Below are positions 1-7,651 of a stretch of 28,461 nt of DNA, piece by piece; the first letter of the stretch is position 1, and every line of letters starts with the position of its first letter. Source of the DNA: an uncultured Lachnospiraceae bacterium (GTDB lineage: Bacteria; Bacillota; Clostridia; Lachnospirales; Lachnospiraceae); the NCBI GenBank assembly GCA_910577785.1, contig CAJTNT010000044.1, forward strand, positions 1 to 28,461, written 5' to 3'. The translations under genes and the position numbers were made by a program. The notes under the pieces are model-generated. The model did no database searches and had not been told where the DNA came from. It saw only the letters and a list, made by a program, of their open reading frames with translations.

Positions 1-2
1 CT

Positions 3-740
3 GAATATGACCAAGAACAGAAACACTATCCCTACAAGAACGAAGTCACCCACAAAGAAATCATGCTCCCGCCCCATGTGCCGCCGGAGTTTGCAGACCG
101 CAATACCTTATGGAACTCTGCCGAAGCGCAGGAAAAACAATGGAACTCCCAGCTTGCCCGGAGGTTCGTGCTTGCCATCCCAAGGGAAATCCCGTCGGAA
201 CAGTACGCCGACCTTATCCGTGACTACTGCCGGGAGTTTTTTGTTTCCAAAGGCATGATAGCCGACTTTGCCATCCATGACAAAGGGGACGGCAACCCCC
301 ACGCCCATATCCTGCTCACCATGTGGGCGGTGGACGAAAAAGGCAGATGGCTCCCCAAGAGCCGCAAAGTTTATGACCTTGACGGAAACGGCAAAAGAAT
401 CCGGCTCACGTCCGGCAGGTGGAAAAGCCACAAGGAGAATACGGTAGACTGGAACGACCAGAAGTACGCCGAAATCTGGCGGCAGGGATGGGCGGACACG
501 GCGAACCGCTACTTAGAAGCCAACGACCGCCCGGAACGGCTTGGCCTGCGCTCCTATGCCCGACAAGGGATTGATAAAATCCCCACCGTTCACATTGGGC
601 CAGCCGCCTGTCAGATGGAGAAGAAGGGAATCCAGACCAGCACCGGCAACCTGAACCGGGACATCAAAGCTGCCAACTCCCTCATGCAGTCTATCAAAAG
701 CGGGAGAAATGGATCGGAAGGTAAGTGTCTTTCAGCTTGA
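3..740 (+). CDS. MobA/MobL-family relaxase, partial and 3'-truncated
   Basis: The frame is open from the left window edge, so the N-terminus with the catalytic tyrosine is not visible. The visible part carries the relaxase histidine motif (HDKGDGNPHAHIL, near residues 92-104 of this fragment), where two histidines coordinate the metal needed to nick oriT. The following GLRSYARQGIDKIPTVHIGP and MEKKGIQT segments are typical of MobA/MobL relaxases of Gram-positive mobilizable elements. The family-like sequence stops around residue 232 (about base 700). The last residues look unrelated and the frame ends at 740, whereas intact family members continue through a long helical C-terminal region. It is therefore a remnant and probably not functional. 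Family call is firm; truncation is inferred from loss of similarity. Confidence 0.82.
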   Translation, partial: EYDQEQKHYPYKNEVTHKEIMLPPHVPPEFADRNTLWNSAEAQEKQWNSQLARRFVLAIPREIPSEQYADLIRDYCREFFVSKGMIADFAIHDKGDGNPHAHILLTMWAVDEKGRWLPKSRKVYDLDGNGKRIRLTSGRWKSHKENTVDWNDQKYAEIWRQGWADTANRYLEANDRPERLGLRSYARQGIDKIPTVHIGPAACQMEKKGIQTSTGNLNRDIKAANSLMQSIKSGRNGSEGKCLSA

Positions 741-1149
741 AATGGATCAGGATACAGCGTATTCTGGGTACCTTTCCATCCTGCAGGATTTATCGGATCT
801 CGGCGTATCTTTAGAAAACTGCAATTACGGCCTTTGGTTTACAGATGTTGCTGCCTTCCGAAAGAAAGGCTATGAGAATATTTGCAGCAGGAAGGCAGGG
901 ATTGATAATGACAAGTTTGAAGAGTTCATGGAATTGCTATTCGGAGTAAACCGCTTTATGGGATCTTTATTAGAGGAAAAGGTGAGTAGCCAGAATGAAA
1001 AGCAGGAATGGTCGGAACGCTCGAAAATGAAGACAATAGCGCTGTATGTGCCATCGGCATATGCCATCACAAGAACCTCAATGATTGTGGCGTATTATTA
1101 CTATATGTGGTTGGCTATATGGAAAAGAGGCGCCTTAAGGCGGCGGTAG
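709..1149 (+). CDS. hypothetical reading frame at relaxase junction, possibly degenerate
   Basis: This frame begins just past the point where the relaxase loses family similarity, with a plausible ribosome site (GCGGGAGAA) before ATG 709. The first 100 residues look protein-like: mixed helix, acidic, with FQLEMDQDTAYSGYLSIL near the start. I do not recognise the family. After about residue 105 the composition turns odd, with a YYYYMW run and a basic tail, while another frame (from 1008) looks more coding. The original gene may have continued by frameshift into the next remnant. It could be a short orphan protein of the mobile element or the damaged 5' part of the downstream gene. Confidence 0.3.
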   Translation: MDRKVSVFQLEMDQDTAYSGYLSILQDLSDLGVSLENCNYGLWFTDVAAFRKKGYENICSRKAGIDNDKFEEFMELLFGVNRFMGSLLEEKVSSQNEKQEWSERSKMKTIALYVPSAYAITRTSMIVAYYYYMWLAIWKRGALRRR

Positions 1150-2360
1150 AAATTATCCTGCTTTCTATGGATACAGCGGCTGGATTGGCGGCCAAGAAGA
1201 TAGAGCAGGAAATCATCCGCATTGGGAAGCCGCGGTGGAGCTGGAGGCATACCTTAGGCAGAGAAGCAGGGACAAAAAAGCCATTGCTGTGGAAAAGAAC
1301 GCAACCGGACTTTCCTATATGCTGCAAGGTGCAGGTTTTTACCATCTGTTTCCCAGTTACCAGTTTGATTCAGGGCGCATGGAATTTCAGGCTCTGTCAG
1401 GATGTGATATGCTGGGCTATATTCAGAAAAAGCCATATATTACCGTGAAGGACATGGTGGCATTTCGCCTTTCTTCCAGTGATAACAGCGACTAGCCGGA
1501 ATTTTTCTACGACGATAGCGTACTATGGGAGATATATTGTAAAAAGAGAGGCGTATGGAAATTGCTCTGCGGCATCCTGGGCAACTATGCAGAAGAAAAC
1601 GATGTCTTAGTCTCATTGAAAAGCAGAGCTTTGCGCCTTGATGGAATATTTCAAGGAAAAAGAGTATGTGATTAATCTCGTCATTACGCCAGAGAAAGAG
1701 ATAAGCTTTACCTATGCATCCAGGCAAATCAAAGAATTGCTTACAGATGCCGGGAAGATGCTGAAGATAGATACCTATCACAAGATTAAGGACTGTGGAT
1801 ATTTTGATGATGTTGTAAGCGGCCTGGGGATTGGGTGGCAAGGAACAGAGGTAAAGAGTGAATTTGACTGCATCCTGACCAAGGAATTCCGTACCTTATT
1901 TATTGAGTGCAGGGCGCAGGCAGATATCGGGCAGGAGCCATATTTTAGATTGGCAGGCCTGGCACAGCAGTTTGGCATCAATGCCACGGCAGTGCTGGTT
2001 GCCGATACGGAGGGGGAGAGCCGCAGCGAGAATGTCCCCGCGAATATCATAAATAGGAAGCGCGGCAGGATGATGGATGTGGTGACAATGGCGGTCAGAA
2101 GAATTTTGCCAGAAGAGCTGCTTTCCCTTACGGAAAAGATAGCAGAAAACGTACATGACGTGTGGGCCGCTGGCAGGATTTCGGAGGGATGGAGCTATGG
2201 CGCCCAAAAAGACGCAGAGAAGAAAATTACCCCATTGCTGGTGCCATACCAAGAATTGCCAGAGAGCGAGAAGGATTATGACAGGAATACCGCCTTAGAA
2301 ACGATAAAGTTTATGGTAAAAATGGGGTATCATATTGCAAAACCCCTTCCCAACAAATAA
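1008..2360 (+). pseudogene. frameshifted remnant of a DUF1887/Card1-like CARF nuclease
   Basis: Protein-like sequence moves between frames. One frame covers 1008 to about 1215. A second runs through 1235-1495 and, after an in-frame TAG at 1493, continues with PEFFYDDSVLWEIYCKKRGV and on to about 1600. A third runs from about 1620 to 2360. The last part has the PD-(D/E)XK-like pattern EFDCILTKEFRTLFIECR followed by a helix (FRLAGLAQQFGINATAVLV), which is how the C-terminal nuclease of DUF1887 proteins looks; the usual lysine of ExK is arginine here. SGCDMLGYIQKKPYITVKDM resembles the middle winged-helix region. DUF1887 proteins (Card1/Can2) are cyclic-oligoadenylate-activated nucleases of type III CRISPR systems. 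At least two frameshifts, one stop and probably internal deletions mean it is dead. The N-terminal CARF assignment is weak. No CRISPR array or cas gene is nearby. Confidence 0.55.
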
Positions 2361-2390
2361 TTGACAAACCGGCCTGTCTCCGCCTATAAT
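2361..2390 (+). promoter_or_regulatory. sigma-A promoter of rarA
   Basis: A perfect TTGACA (2361-2366) and a perfect TATAAT (2385-2390) are separated by 18 bases, starting at the base after the stop of the upstream remnant. A start site near 2397 would leave a leader of about 58 bases with AAAAAGGAGG at 2437-2446 before ATG 2455. Confidence 0.85.
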
Positions 2391-2454
2391 CAAAGTATTA
2401 CGCATTTCGTTCTATTGTATTTCCATATATCATGACAAAAAGGAGGCACTCCCC

Positions 2455-3783
2455 ATGGATTTATTTGATTATATGAGGGAACAGAACCAAAAGACGGAAT
2501 CCCCTCTTGCCAGCCGCCTGCGGCCCGCCACCTTAGAAGAGGTGGTGGGCCAGAAGCATATTATCGGCAAGGACAAGCTGCTCTACCGCGCCATCCAGGC
2601 TGACAAGCTCAGCTCCCTTATTTTCTACGGCCCCCCAGGAACTGGAAAGACCACGCTGGCCAAGGTCATTGCCCATACGACTCATGCCGAGTTTACGCAG
2701 ATTAACGCCACGGCTGCGGGCAAAAAAGATATGGAGGCCGTGGTCAAGCAGGCCAAGGACGCCCAGGGCATGTATGGCAAAAAGACCATCTTATTTATTG
2801 ATGAAATCCACCGCTTCAACAAAAGCCAGCAGGACTACCTCCTGCCCTTTGTAGAGGATGGGACAATTACCCTTATCGGCGCAACAACGGAAAATCCCTA
2901 CTTCGAGGTAAACGGCGCCCTCCTGTCCCGTTCGGTCATCTTTGAGCTGGAGCCCCTGGAGAAGGAAGACATCAAGACGCTCCTGCTCCGCGCCGTCACA
3001 GACCAGGAAAAAGGCATGGGCGCCTATGCGGCGGAACTGGAGGAAGAAGCGCTGGAATTTTTGGCGGATGTGGCGAACGGGGATGCCCGTGCAGCTTTAA
3101 CAGCCATTGAGCTGGGGGTGCTTACCACCCCGCGGGATGCGGACGGGAAAATCCATATCACCTTAGACGTAGCTTCTGAATGCATCCAGAAACGCGTTGT
3201 GCAGTACGATAAGGACGGGGACAGCCATTATGACACGATTTCCGCTTTTATCAAGAGCATGCGCGGTTCCGATCCGGACGCTGCCGCCTATTATCTGGCT
3301 AAAATGCTTTACGCCGGGGAAGATATCAAGTTTATCGCCAGGCGCATTATGATCTGCGCTTCGGAGGACGTAGGAAATGCAGACCCCCACGCCATCATGG
3401 TGGCAGTCAGCGCCGCCCAGGCCGTGGAGCGGGTGGGGATGCCGGAAGCGCAGATTATCCTTTCCCAGGCCGCCACTTATGTGGCCTGCGCCCCGAAGAG
3501 CAATGCGGCCTGCGTGGCTATTGACCGCGCCATGGAGACAGTCCGGACGGTGAAGACCGCCCCAGTGCCGCCCCATCTGCGGGATTCCCATTACCGGGGC
3601 GCAGAAAAGCTGGGCCGTGGGACGGGCTACCTCTACGCCCACGATTTCCCAGACCACTATGTGAAGCAGCAGTACCTGCCCGACAGCCTTACGGATGCCA
3701 AGTTTTATAAGCCAACCGAAAATGGCTATGAAAAAGAGATAAAAGCCCGCCTAGCGTATCTGAAAGATGGACAGAGGCAATGA
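2455..3783 (+). CDS. rarA: replication-associated recombination protein A (AAA+ ATPase)
   Basis: RarA/MgsA/WRNIP1-family ATPase acting at stalled replication forks. Walker A is GPPGTGKTT (residues 59-67), Walker B is ILFIDEIHRF (D116, E117), and a sensor-like GATTENPYFEVN follows at 142-153. The C-terminal half holds the family's lid and tetramerisation region (IKSMRGSDPDAAAYYLAKML and the PPHLRDSHY segment). At 442 aa it is full length. ATG 2455 is preceded by a strong AGGAGG at 8-base spacing and has its own promoter; the next gene also has a promoter, so it appears monocistronic. Confidence 0.96.
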   Translation: MDLFDYMREQNQKTESPLASRLRPATLEEVVGQKHIIGKDKLLYRAIQADKLSSLIFYGPPGTGKTTLAKVIAHTTHAEFTQINATAAGKKDMEAVVKQAKDAQGMYGKKTILFIDEIHRFNKSQQDYLLPFVEDGTITLIGATTENPYFEVNGALLSRSVIFELEPLEKEDIKTLLLRAVTDQEKGMGAYAAELEEEALEFLADVANGDARAALTAIELGVLTTPRDADGKIHITLDVASECIQKRVVQYDKDGDSHYDTISAFIKSMRGSDPDAAAYYLAKMLYAGEDIKFIARRIMICASEDVGNADPHAIMVAVSAAQAVERVGMPEAQIILSQAATYVACAPKSNAACVAIDRAMETVRTVKTAPVPPHLRDSHYRGAEKLGRGTGYLYAHDFPDHYVKQQYLPDSLTDAKFYKPTENGYEKEIKARLAYLKDGQRQ

Positions 3784-3839
3784 TTTTCCAGGAAAAGTCC
3801 GTGCTGTACGGACAAATGTAAATTTCTCGAAGAAAATAC

Positions 3840-3868
3840 TTTACAATCTGTAACCAATAGTGCATAAT
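3840..3868 (+). promoter_or_regulatory. promoter of the class I aminotransferase gene
   Basis: TTTACA (3840-3845) and CATAAT (3863-3868) are separated by 17 bases, about 50 bases upstream of ATG 3918. A good sigma-A match with one mismatch in each box. Confidence 0.65.
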
Positions 3869-3917
3869 AAGGAAGGCAAAAAACTAGATTGGAAAAGATT
3901 TCAGGAGGAGAACGAAT

Positions 3918-5207
3918 ATGCAGCCATATCAGGAGATGACGAGAGAAGAACTTTTGCAGGAAAAAAAGAGCCTGGAGGCAGCCTATAAGAAATATGCCAG
4001 CGGCGCTTTGAAATTGGATATGTCCAGGGGCAAGCCCTCTGCGGAGCAGTTGGACCTTTCGATGGGAATGATGGACGTATTGGGCAGCGAATCTGATTTA
4101 AATTGTGAGGACGGCACCGACTGCCGGAACTATGGCGTGCTGGATGGGATCCAGGAAGCCAAGGTGCTGCTGGGCGATATGATTGAATGCCATCCGGATA
4201 ATATTATTATTTACGGCAATTCCAGCTTGAATATTATGTTTGACACGGTATCACGTTCTATGACCCATGGCGTAATGGGCAATACCCCCTGGTGCAAGCT
4301 GGATAAAGTGAAGTTTTTGTGCCCGGTGCCAGGGTATGACAGGCATTTTGCGATTACGGAGTACTTCGGGATTGAGATGATCAATGTCCCCATGCTTCCT
4401 ACCGGCCCGGATATGGATATGGTGGAAGAGCTGGTGAGCCAGGATGAAGCTATTAAGGCTATTTGGTGCGTGCCAAAATATTCCAATCCGCAGGGAATCA
4501 CATATTCCGATGAGACGGTGCGCCGTTTTGCCAGGCTGAAGCCGGCGGCAAAAGATTTCCGTATTTATTGGGATAATGCTTACGGAGTACACCACCTCTA
4601 TGATATAGATCAGGATAACCTGGTGGAAATTATGGCAGAATGCAAGCGGGCAGGGAACCCAGACATGGTGTATAAGTTCTGCTCCACATCCAAAATCAGC
4701 TTCCCAGGCTCTGGCGTGGCGGCGATTGCGGCTTCCGCCAACAACCTTGTGGAAATCCGTGAGCAGATGCGGATTGCCACCATCGGCCATGACAAAGTAA
4801 ACCAGCTGCGCCATGTGCGGTTCTTCAAAGACATTTACGGCATGACCGAGCACATGCGTAAGCATGCGGAAATCCTGCGTCCCAAATTTGAGATGATCGT
4901 GGATACGTTCGAGCGGGAATTGGGCGGACGCGGAGCCGGAAGCTGGATTTCTCCCAAGGGCGGATATTTCATTGCTTTTGAAGCCTTAGAAGGATGTGCC
5001 AAAGCCATTGTGGCCAAAGCCAAGGCAGCAGGCGTGACTATGACCCCGGCCGGAGCTCCCTTCCCTTATGGCAAGGATCCCAAAGATTCCATTATCCGCA
5101 TAGCGCCGACTTACCCAAGCCTGGAGAACCTGAAGATTGCGACAGATATTTTTGTTATCTGCGTAAAGCTGGCGACCATTGAGAAGATGCTGAGAAAAGA
5201 GGCATAA
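3918..5207 (+). CDS. PLP-dependent class I aminotransferase (aspartate aminotransferase type)
   Basis: Fold-type I PLP enzyme of the alternative aspartate aminotransferase group, in which the N-terminus carries LDMSRGKPSAEQLDLS. Expected reaction: transfer of the amino group of aspartate, or a similar amino acid, to 2-oxoglutarate in the cytosol. Visible landmarks are YGNSSL near residue 100 (phosphate cup), VPKYSNPQG (cofactor-ring Asn), WDNAYGVHH (Asp pairing with the PLP pyridine), and CSTSKISFPGSG with the Schiff-base lysine at about K259. IIRIAPTYPS near the C-terminus supplies the substrate-carboxylate arginine. Length 429 aa is normal. AGGAGG at 3903-3908 supports ATG 3918. Exact substrate cannot be fixed from sequence. 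Confidence 0.85.
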   Translation: MQPYQEMTREELLQEKKSLEAAYKKYASGALKLDMSRGKPSAEQLDLSMGMMDVLGSESDLNCEDGTDCRNYGVLDGIQEAKVLLGDMIECHPDNIIIYGNSSLNIMFDTVSRSMTHGVMGNTPWCKLDKVKFLCPVPGYDRHFAITEYFGIEMINVPMLPTGPDMDMVEELVSQDEAIKAIWCVPKYSNPQGITYSDETVRRFARLKPAAKDFRIYWDNAYGVHHLYDIDQDNLVEIMAECKRAGNPDMVYKFCSTSKISFPGSGVAAIAASANNLVEIREQMRIATIGHDKVNQLRHVRFFKDIYGMTEHMRKHAEILRPKFEMIVDTFERELGGRGAGSWISPKGGYFIAFEALEGCAKAIVAKAKAAGVTMTPAGAPFPYGKDPKDSIIRIAPTYPSLENLKIATDIFVICVKLATIEKMLRKEA

Positions 5208-5208
5208 G

Positions 5209-5420
5209 CAATATGGCAACCGTTCAGATAGCGCCGCTGTTATGGCCATATTGTAAGGGGATGTAGTGGCTTACAGCCCATAGCGGAGGAAGTGAGAGGG
5301 CAAGATTAAGGAGATACGAAAGGGATGTCAGTATTTGGCAAGGTATTTTCGGGCTAAGTACTGTTACATCCCGAACGGAGCGGGAGCGCGTTTCTGCTAC
5401 GGCCTCCTTGCTTCCGTAGC
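5209..5420. other. run of four hairpins, possible structured RNA or small palindromic element
   Basis: This lies in the 450-base gap between the aminotransferase and the alarmone synthetase and has no plausible gene. Four inverted repeats follow each other. H1 pairs CAATATGGC (5209-5217) with GCCATATTG (5245-5253), starting two bases after the stop codon. H2 pairs GGCT with AGCC (5268-5278). H3 is the strongest: 5322-5339 pairs with 5353-5372, about 18 pairs including wobbles, with a TT bulge at 5364-5365. H4 pairs GCTACGG (5396-5402) with CCGTAGC (5414-5420). GGGATGT occurs at 5258 and at 5322 and both copies can pair with ACATCCC at 5366-5372. None has a typical T-tract, so these are not ordinary terminators. 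Function and strand unknown. Confidence 0.5.
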
Positions 5421-5521
5421 GATCGGTATAGCCATTCTATCCCATCTCCCATGTAAAACATCAGTTTTTGGTTAAAATTACATAAAATTTTTATAAATTT
5501 CACAATTTTTTAGCGAATCTA

Positions 5522-5530
5522 TGGTATAAT
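5522..5530 (+). promoter_or_regulatory. extended -10 promoter for the relQ-thrE operon
   Basis: TGGTATAAT (5522-5530) is an extended -10 element within A/T-rich DNA; a poor TTCACA lies 20 bases upstream of the -10. A start near 5537 would give a leader of about 120 bases before ATG 5658. Confidence 0.6.
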
Positions 5531-5657
5531 AATCTATGTATGTATTTGGGCGGAATGAGAAACAGCAGGCAGAGAGGAAATAGATAGAGGAAACAGATGC
5601 GTCTCATAGATCACTTCAATCTGCCCTGTGTAAGAAGAAGAGAAAGAAGGGAAGGAA

Positions 5658-6326
5658 ATGGAGCTGTCCGTGAAATTAAATGAAGGCGTAGCGAGCTGGG
5701 AAACCGTGATTTTCTTATATACCTCAGCGCTGAAGGAAGTGGGTACAAAGCTTGAAATATTAAATGATGAATTTTGCCACATACATAGATATAATCCCAT
5801 TGAATATATTAAATCCAGAATCAAGACGCCGGAAAGTATTGTCAAGAAGCTTAAGCGCAACGGCTATGAGAGTACCATTGACAATATGGTGAAGCATGTC
5901 AATGACATTGCCGGGATCCGTGTGGTCTGCTCCTTTACCTCGGATATCTACCGCCTGGCGGAAATGATTGGCAAGCAGAACAACCTGACGGTGGTTTCGG
6001 TCAAGGATTATATCAAAAATCCCAAGGATAGTGGCTATAAGAGTTACCATATGCAGGTAACCGTCCCTATCTTCCTGTCAGACGGTGTGCAGGATACCAA
6101 AGTGGAGATACAGATCCGTACGATTGCGATGGATTTCTGGGCGAGCCTGGAACATAAGATTTATTACAAATTTGAGGGGAATGCGCCGGAGTATATCAGC
6201 CGGGATCTGCGTGAGTGCGCGGAAATCGTCTCCAAGCTGGACGCCAAGATGCTGTCTTTGAACGAGGCCATCCTTCGGGCACGCGAGGAAGAAGAGACGA
6301 AGAATGCTGCGGGGGTGTTTGGGTAG
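5658..6326 (+). CDS. relQ: small alarmone synthetase (RelA/SpoT-domain GTP pyrophosphokinase)
   Basis: Single-domain (p)ppGpp synthetase of the RelQ/YjbM type: transfers pyrophosphate from ATP to GDP or GTP in the cytosol. Visible marks are HRYNPIEYIKSRIKTPESI (residues ~39-57), IAGIRVVCSF with the core strand, GYKSYHMQ (GTP-binding loop), and EIQIRTIAMDFWASLEH, the most conserved stretch of the family. No HD hydrolase, TGS or ACT domain is present. At 222 aa it fits a small synthetase. GGGAAGGAA immediately before ATG 5658 is a close but acceptable ribosome site. The exporter pair follows at once (AGGAGG overlaps this stop codon), suggesting a shared transcript. Confidence 0.92.
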   Translation: MELSVKLNEGVASWETVIFLYTSALKEVGTKLEILNDEFCHIHRYNPIEYIKSRIKTPESIVKKLKRNGYESTIDNMVKHVNDIAGIRVVCSFTSDIYRLAEMIGKQNNLTVVSVKDYIKNPKDSGYKSYHMQVTVPIFLSDGVQDTKVEIQIRTIAMDFWASLEHKIYYKFEGNAPEYISRDLRECAEIVSKLDAKMLSLNEAILRAREEEETKNAAGVFG

Positions 6327-6337
6327 GAGGAGCTAAG

Positions 6338-7117
6338 ATGCCGAGAAGTAAAGAAATTTTAAATCTTGCGGTTTCTATTGGGGAAGTGATGCTGGAAAGC
6401 GGCGGTGAGATTTACCGTGTGCAGGAGACGGTAGGCCATGTGCTGGAGGCGTATGGCATCGGGGACTACCATGTCTTTGTGATTACCAATGGCATTTTTG
6501 CCACTGTGCATGAGCAGCGGGAGGATGCTGGCAGCATGGTGCGTTATGTGCCGATTGGCGAGGTAAACCTACAGAGGGTGGCTGCCGCGAACCAGCTGTC
6601 CCGGGAAATTTCCGCAGGGGAATGCAAAATAGAAGAAGCCTATGAGAAGCTTTTGGCATGCCGCAAGGATAAGGGGCTGCCCAAATGGCTGCTGATCCTT
6701 TCCGGGGGCGTAGGCTGTGCCGGCTTTGGCTATCTGATGGGAGCGCGTCCCTATGATAGCTTCTTTTCTTTTTTTCTGGGTATGTTCCTGGAAGCTTTCC
6801 TGATCCTGGCTGCGCACTATAAGACATCCAAATTTATCACGAATATTTTAGGGAGCGCCCTGATAACGGCTGGGAGCCTTATCTTCTACGCGGCGGGCGC
6901 CGGCATTCTCTATGACCGTGTGATCATCGGCGGGATTATGCCGCTCCTGCCAGGGGTGTCCCTTACAACTGCCATCCGGGATCTGTTCGGCGGCGATTAC
7001 CTGTCTGGCGGCATCCGCCTGACAGACGCCCTGCTGACCAGCATGTGCATCGCAATCGGCGTCGGCGCTGCCGTAAAGGCTTTCCAGATGCTGGGAGGGG
7101 GTGTTTTGCCCTTATGA
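6338..7117 (+). CDS. ThrE/YjjP-type exporter subunit (large, N-terminal-domain protein)
   Basis: Threonine/serine exporter family, first half (DUF1212/YjjP-like). The soluble N-terminal part (GEVMLESGGEIYRVQETV, then a GDYHVFVITNGIFATV-like strand region, residues 10-60) precedes about five membrane spans from residue ~115. MPLLPGVSLTTAIRDLFGGDYLSG is the conserved loop of the family. I chose ATG 6338 because AGGAGG at 6325-6330 sits 7 bases upstream; a longer frame from 6215 overlaps relQ and lacks support. Length is 259 aa. Relatives export threonine/serine (ThrE) or succinate (YjjPB), so the substrate is open. The next gene overlaps by ATGA. Confidence 0.85.
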   Translation: MPRSKEILNLAVSIGEVMLESGGEIYRVQETVGHVLEAYGIGDYHVFVITNGIFATVHEQREDAGSMVRYVPIGEVNLQRVAAANQLSREISAGECKIEEAYEKLLACRKDKGLPKWLLILSGGVGCAGFGYLMGARPYDSFFSFFLGMFLEAFLILAAHYKTSKFITNILGSALITAGSLIFYAAGAGILYDRVIIGGIMPLLPGVSLTTAIRDLFGGDYLSGGIRLTDALLTSMCIAIGVGAAVKAFQMLGGGVLPL

Positions 7118-7563
7118 TTTCCCAAGTCATCATGTGCATGCTGGCCACAGTGGCGTTTGCTATTTTATTCCATGTCCCGAGAACAGAGTATTTCTTCTGT
7201 GCCGTTAATGGCGCAGTGGGCTGGATCACGTATGCCTCCTGGAATATGCACGGCGCAGGCCCGGTTGCTGCGTCTCTGTGGGCAGCCCTTGCCCTGACCT
7301 TGCTGGCGCGTGCCTTCTCTGCCATCCGCAGGATGCCCAGCACCGTATTTTTGATTACTGGCATTTTTTCCCTGGTGCCGGGCTCGGGGTTATACTATAC
7401 GTCATATTTCCTTATCGTGGGCGATTTGGCACGGTTTATGGAAAAAGGGACGGAAACCCTCAAGATTGCGGGAGCCATTGTGCTGGGGATGATTTTTGGG
7501 CTGGTGCTTCCCCAAGGCTGGTTCAACCAGTTAGGGAAGCTGCTGCATCCTCCGGATCATTAA
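7114..7563 (+). CDS. ThrE/YjjB-type exporter subunit (small membrane protein)
   Basis: Second half of the split exporter (ThrE_2/DUF3815, YjjB-like), 149 aa with about four or five hydrophobic spans and no soluble domain. The signature FLITGIFSLVPGSGLYYTSY is typical of the family. ATG 7114 overlaps the TGA of the upstream subunit (ATGA, 7114-7117), and GGGAGGGGG at 7093-7101 lies just upstream, so translational coupling and a 1:1 complex are likely. An upstream in-frame ATG at 7045 would lie deep inside the partner gene and is less likely. Confidence 0.85.
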   Translation: MISQVIMCMLATVAFAILFHVPRTEYFFCAVNGAVGWITYASWNMHGAGPVAASLWAALALTLLARAFSAIRRMPSTVFLITGIFSLVPGSGLYYTSYFLIVGDLARFMEKGTETLKIAGAIVLGMIFGLVLPQGWFNQLGKLLHPPDH

Positions 7564-7576
7564 GTAGATAGATTTA

Positions 7577-7651
7577 TGCTGCGGTAAAATGGGCGCTGGT
7601 TTGGAGAAGTTCTCTCCTGTGCAGGAGAGAGGCAGGCGGCCGCCGTAGCAT
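7577..7651. terminator. hairpin between convergent genes, probable bidirectional terminator
   Basis: Perfect inner stem TCTCTCCTG (7611-7619) with CAGGAGAGA (7622-7630), nested in a weaker outer pairing of ATGCTGCGG (7577-7585) with CCGTAGCAT (near 7642-7650). TTTATTT follows on the plus strand. It separates the plus-strand exporter operon from the minus-strand amylase-family gene, both of which end here. The T-run is weak, so efficiency is uncertain. Confidence 0.55.

Noticed and set aside
3797..3813. Hairpin GTCCGT/ACGGAC after rarA as a terminator
   Set aside because: Only six pairs and no following T-run.
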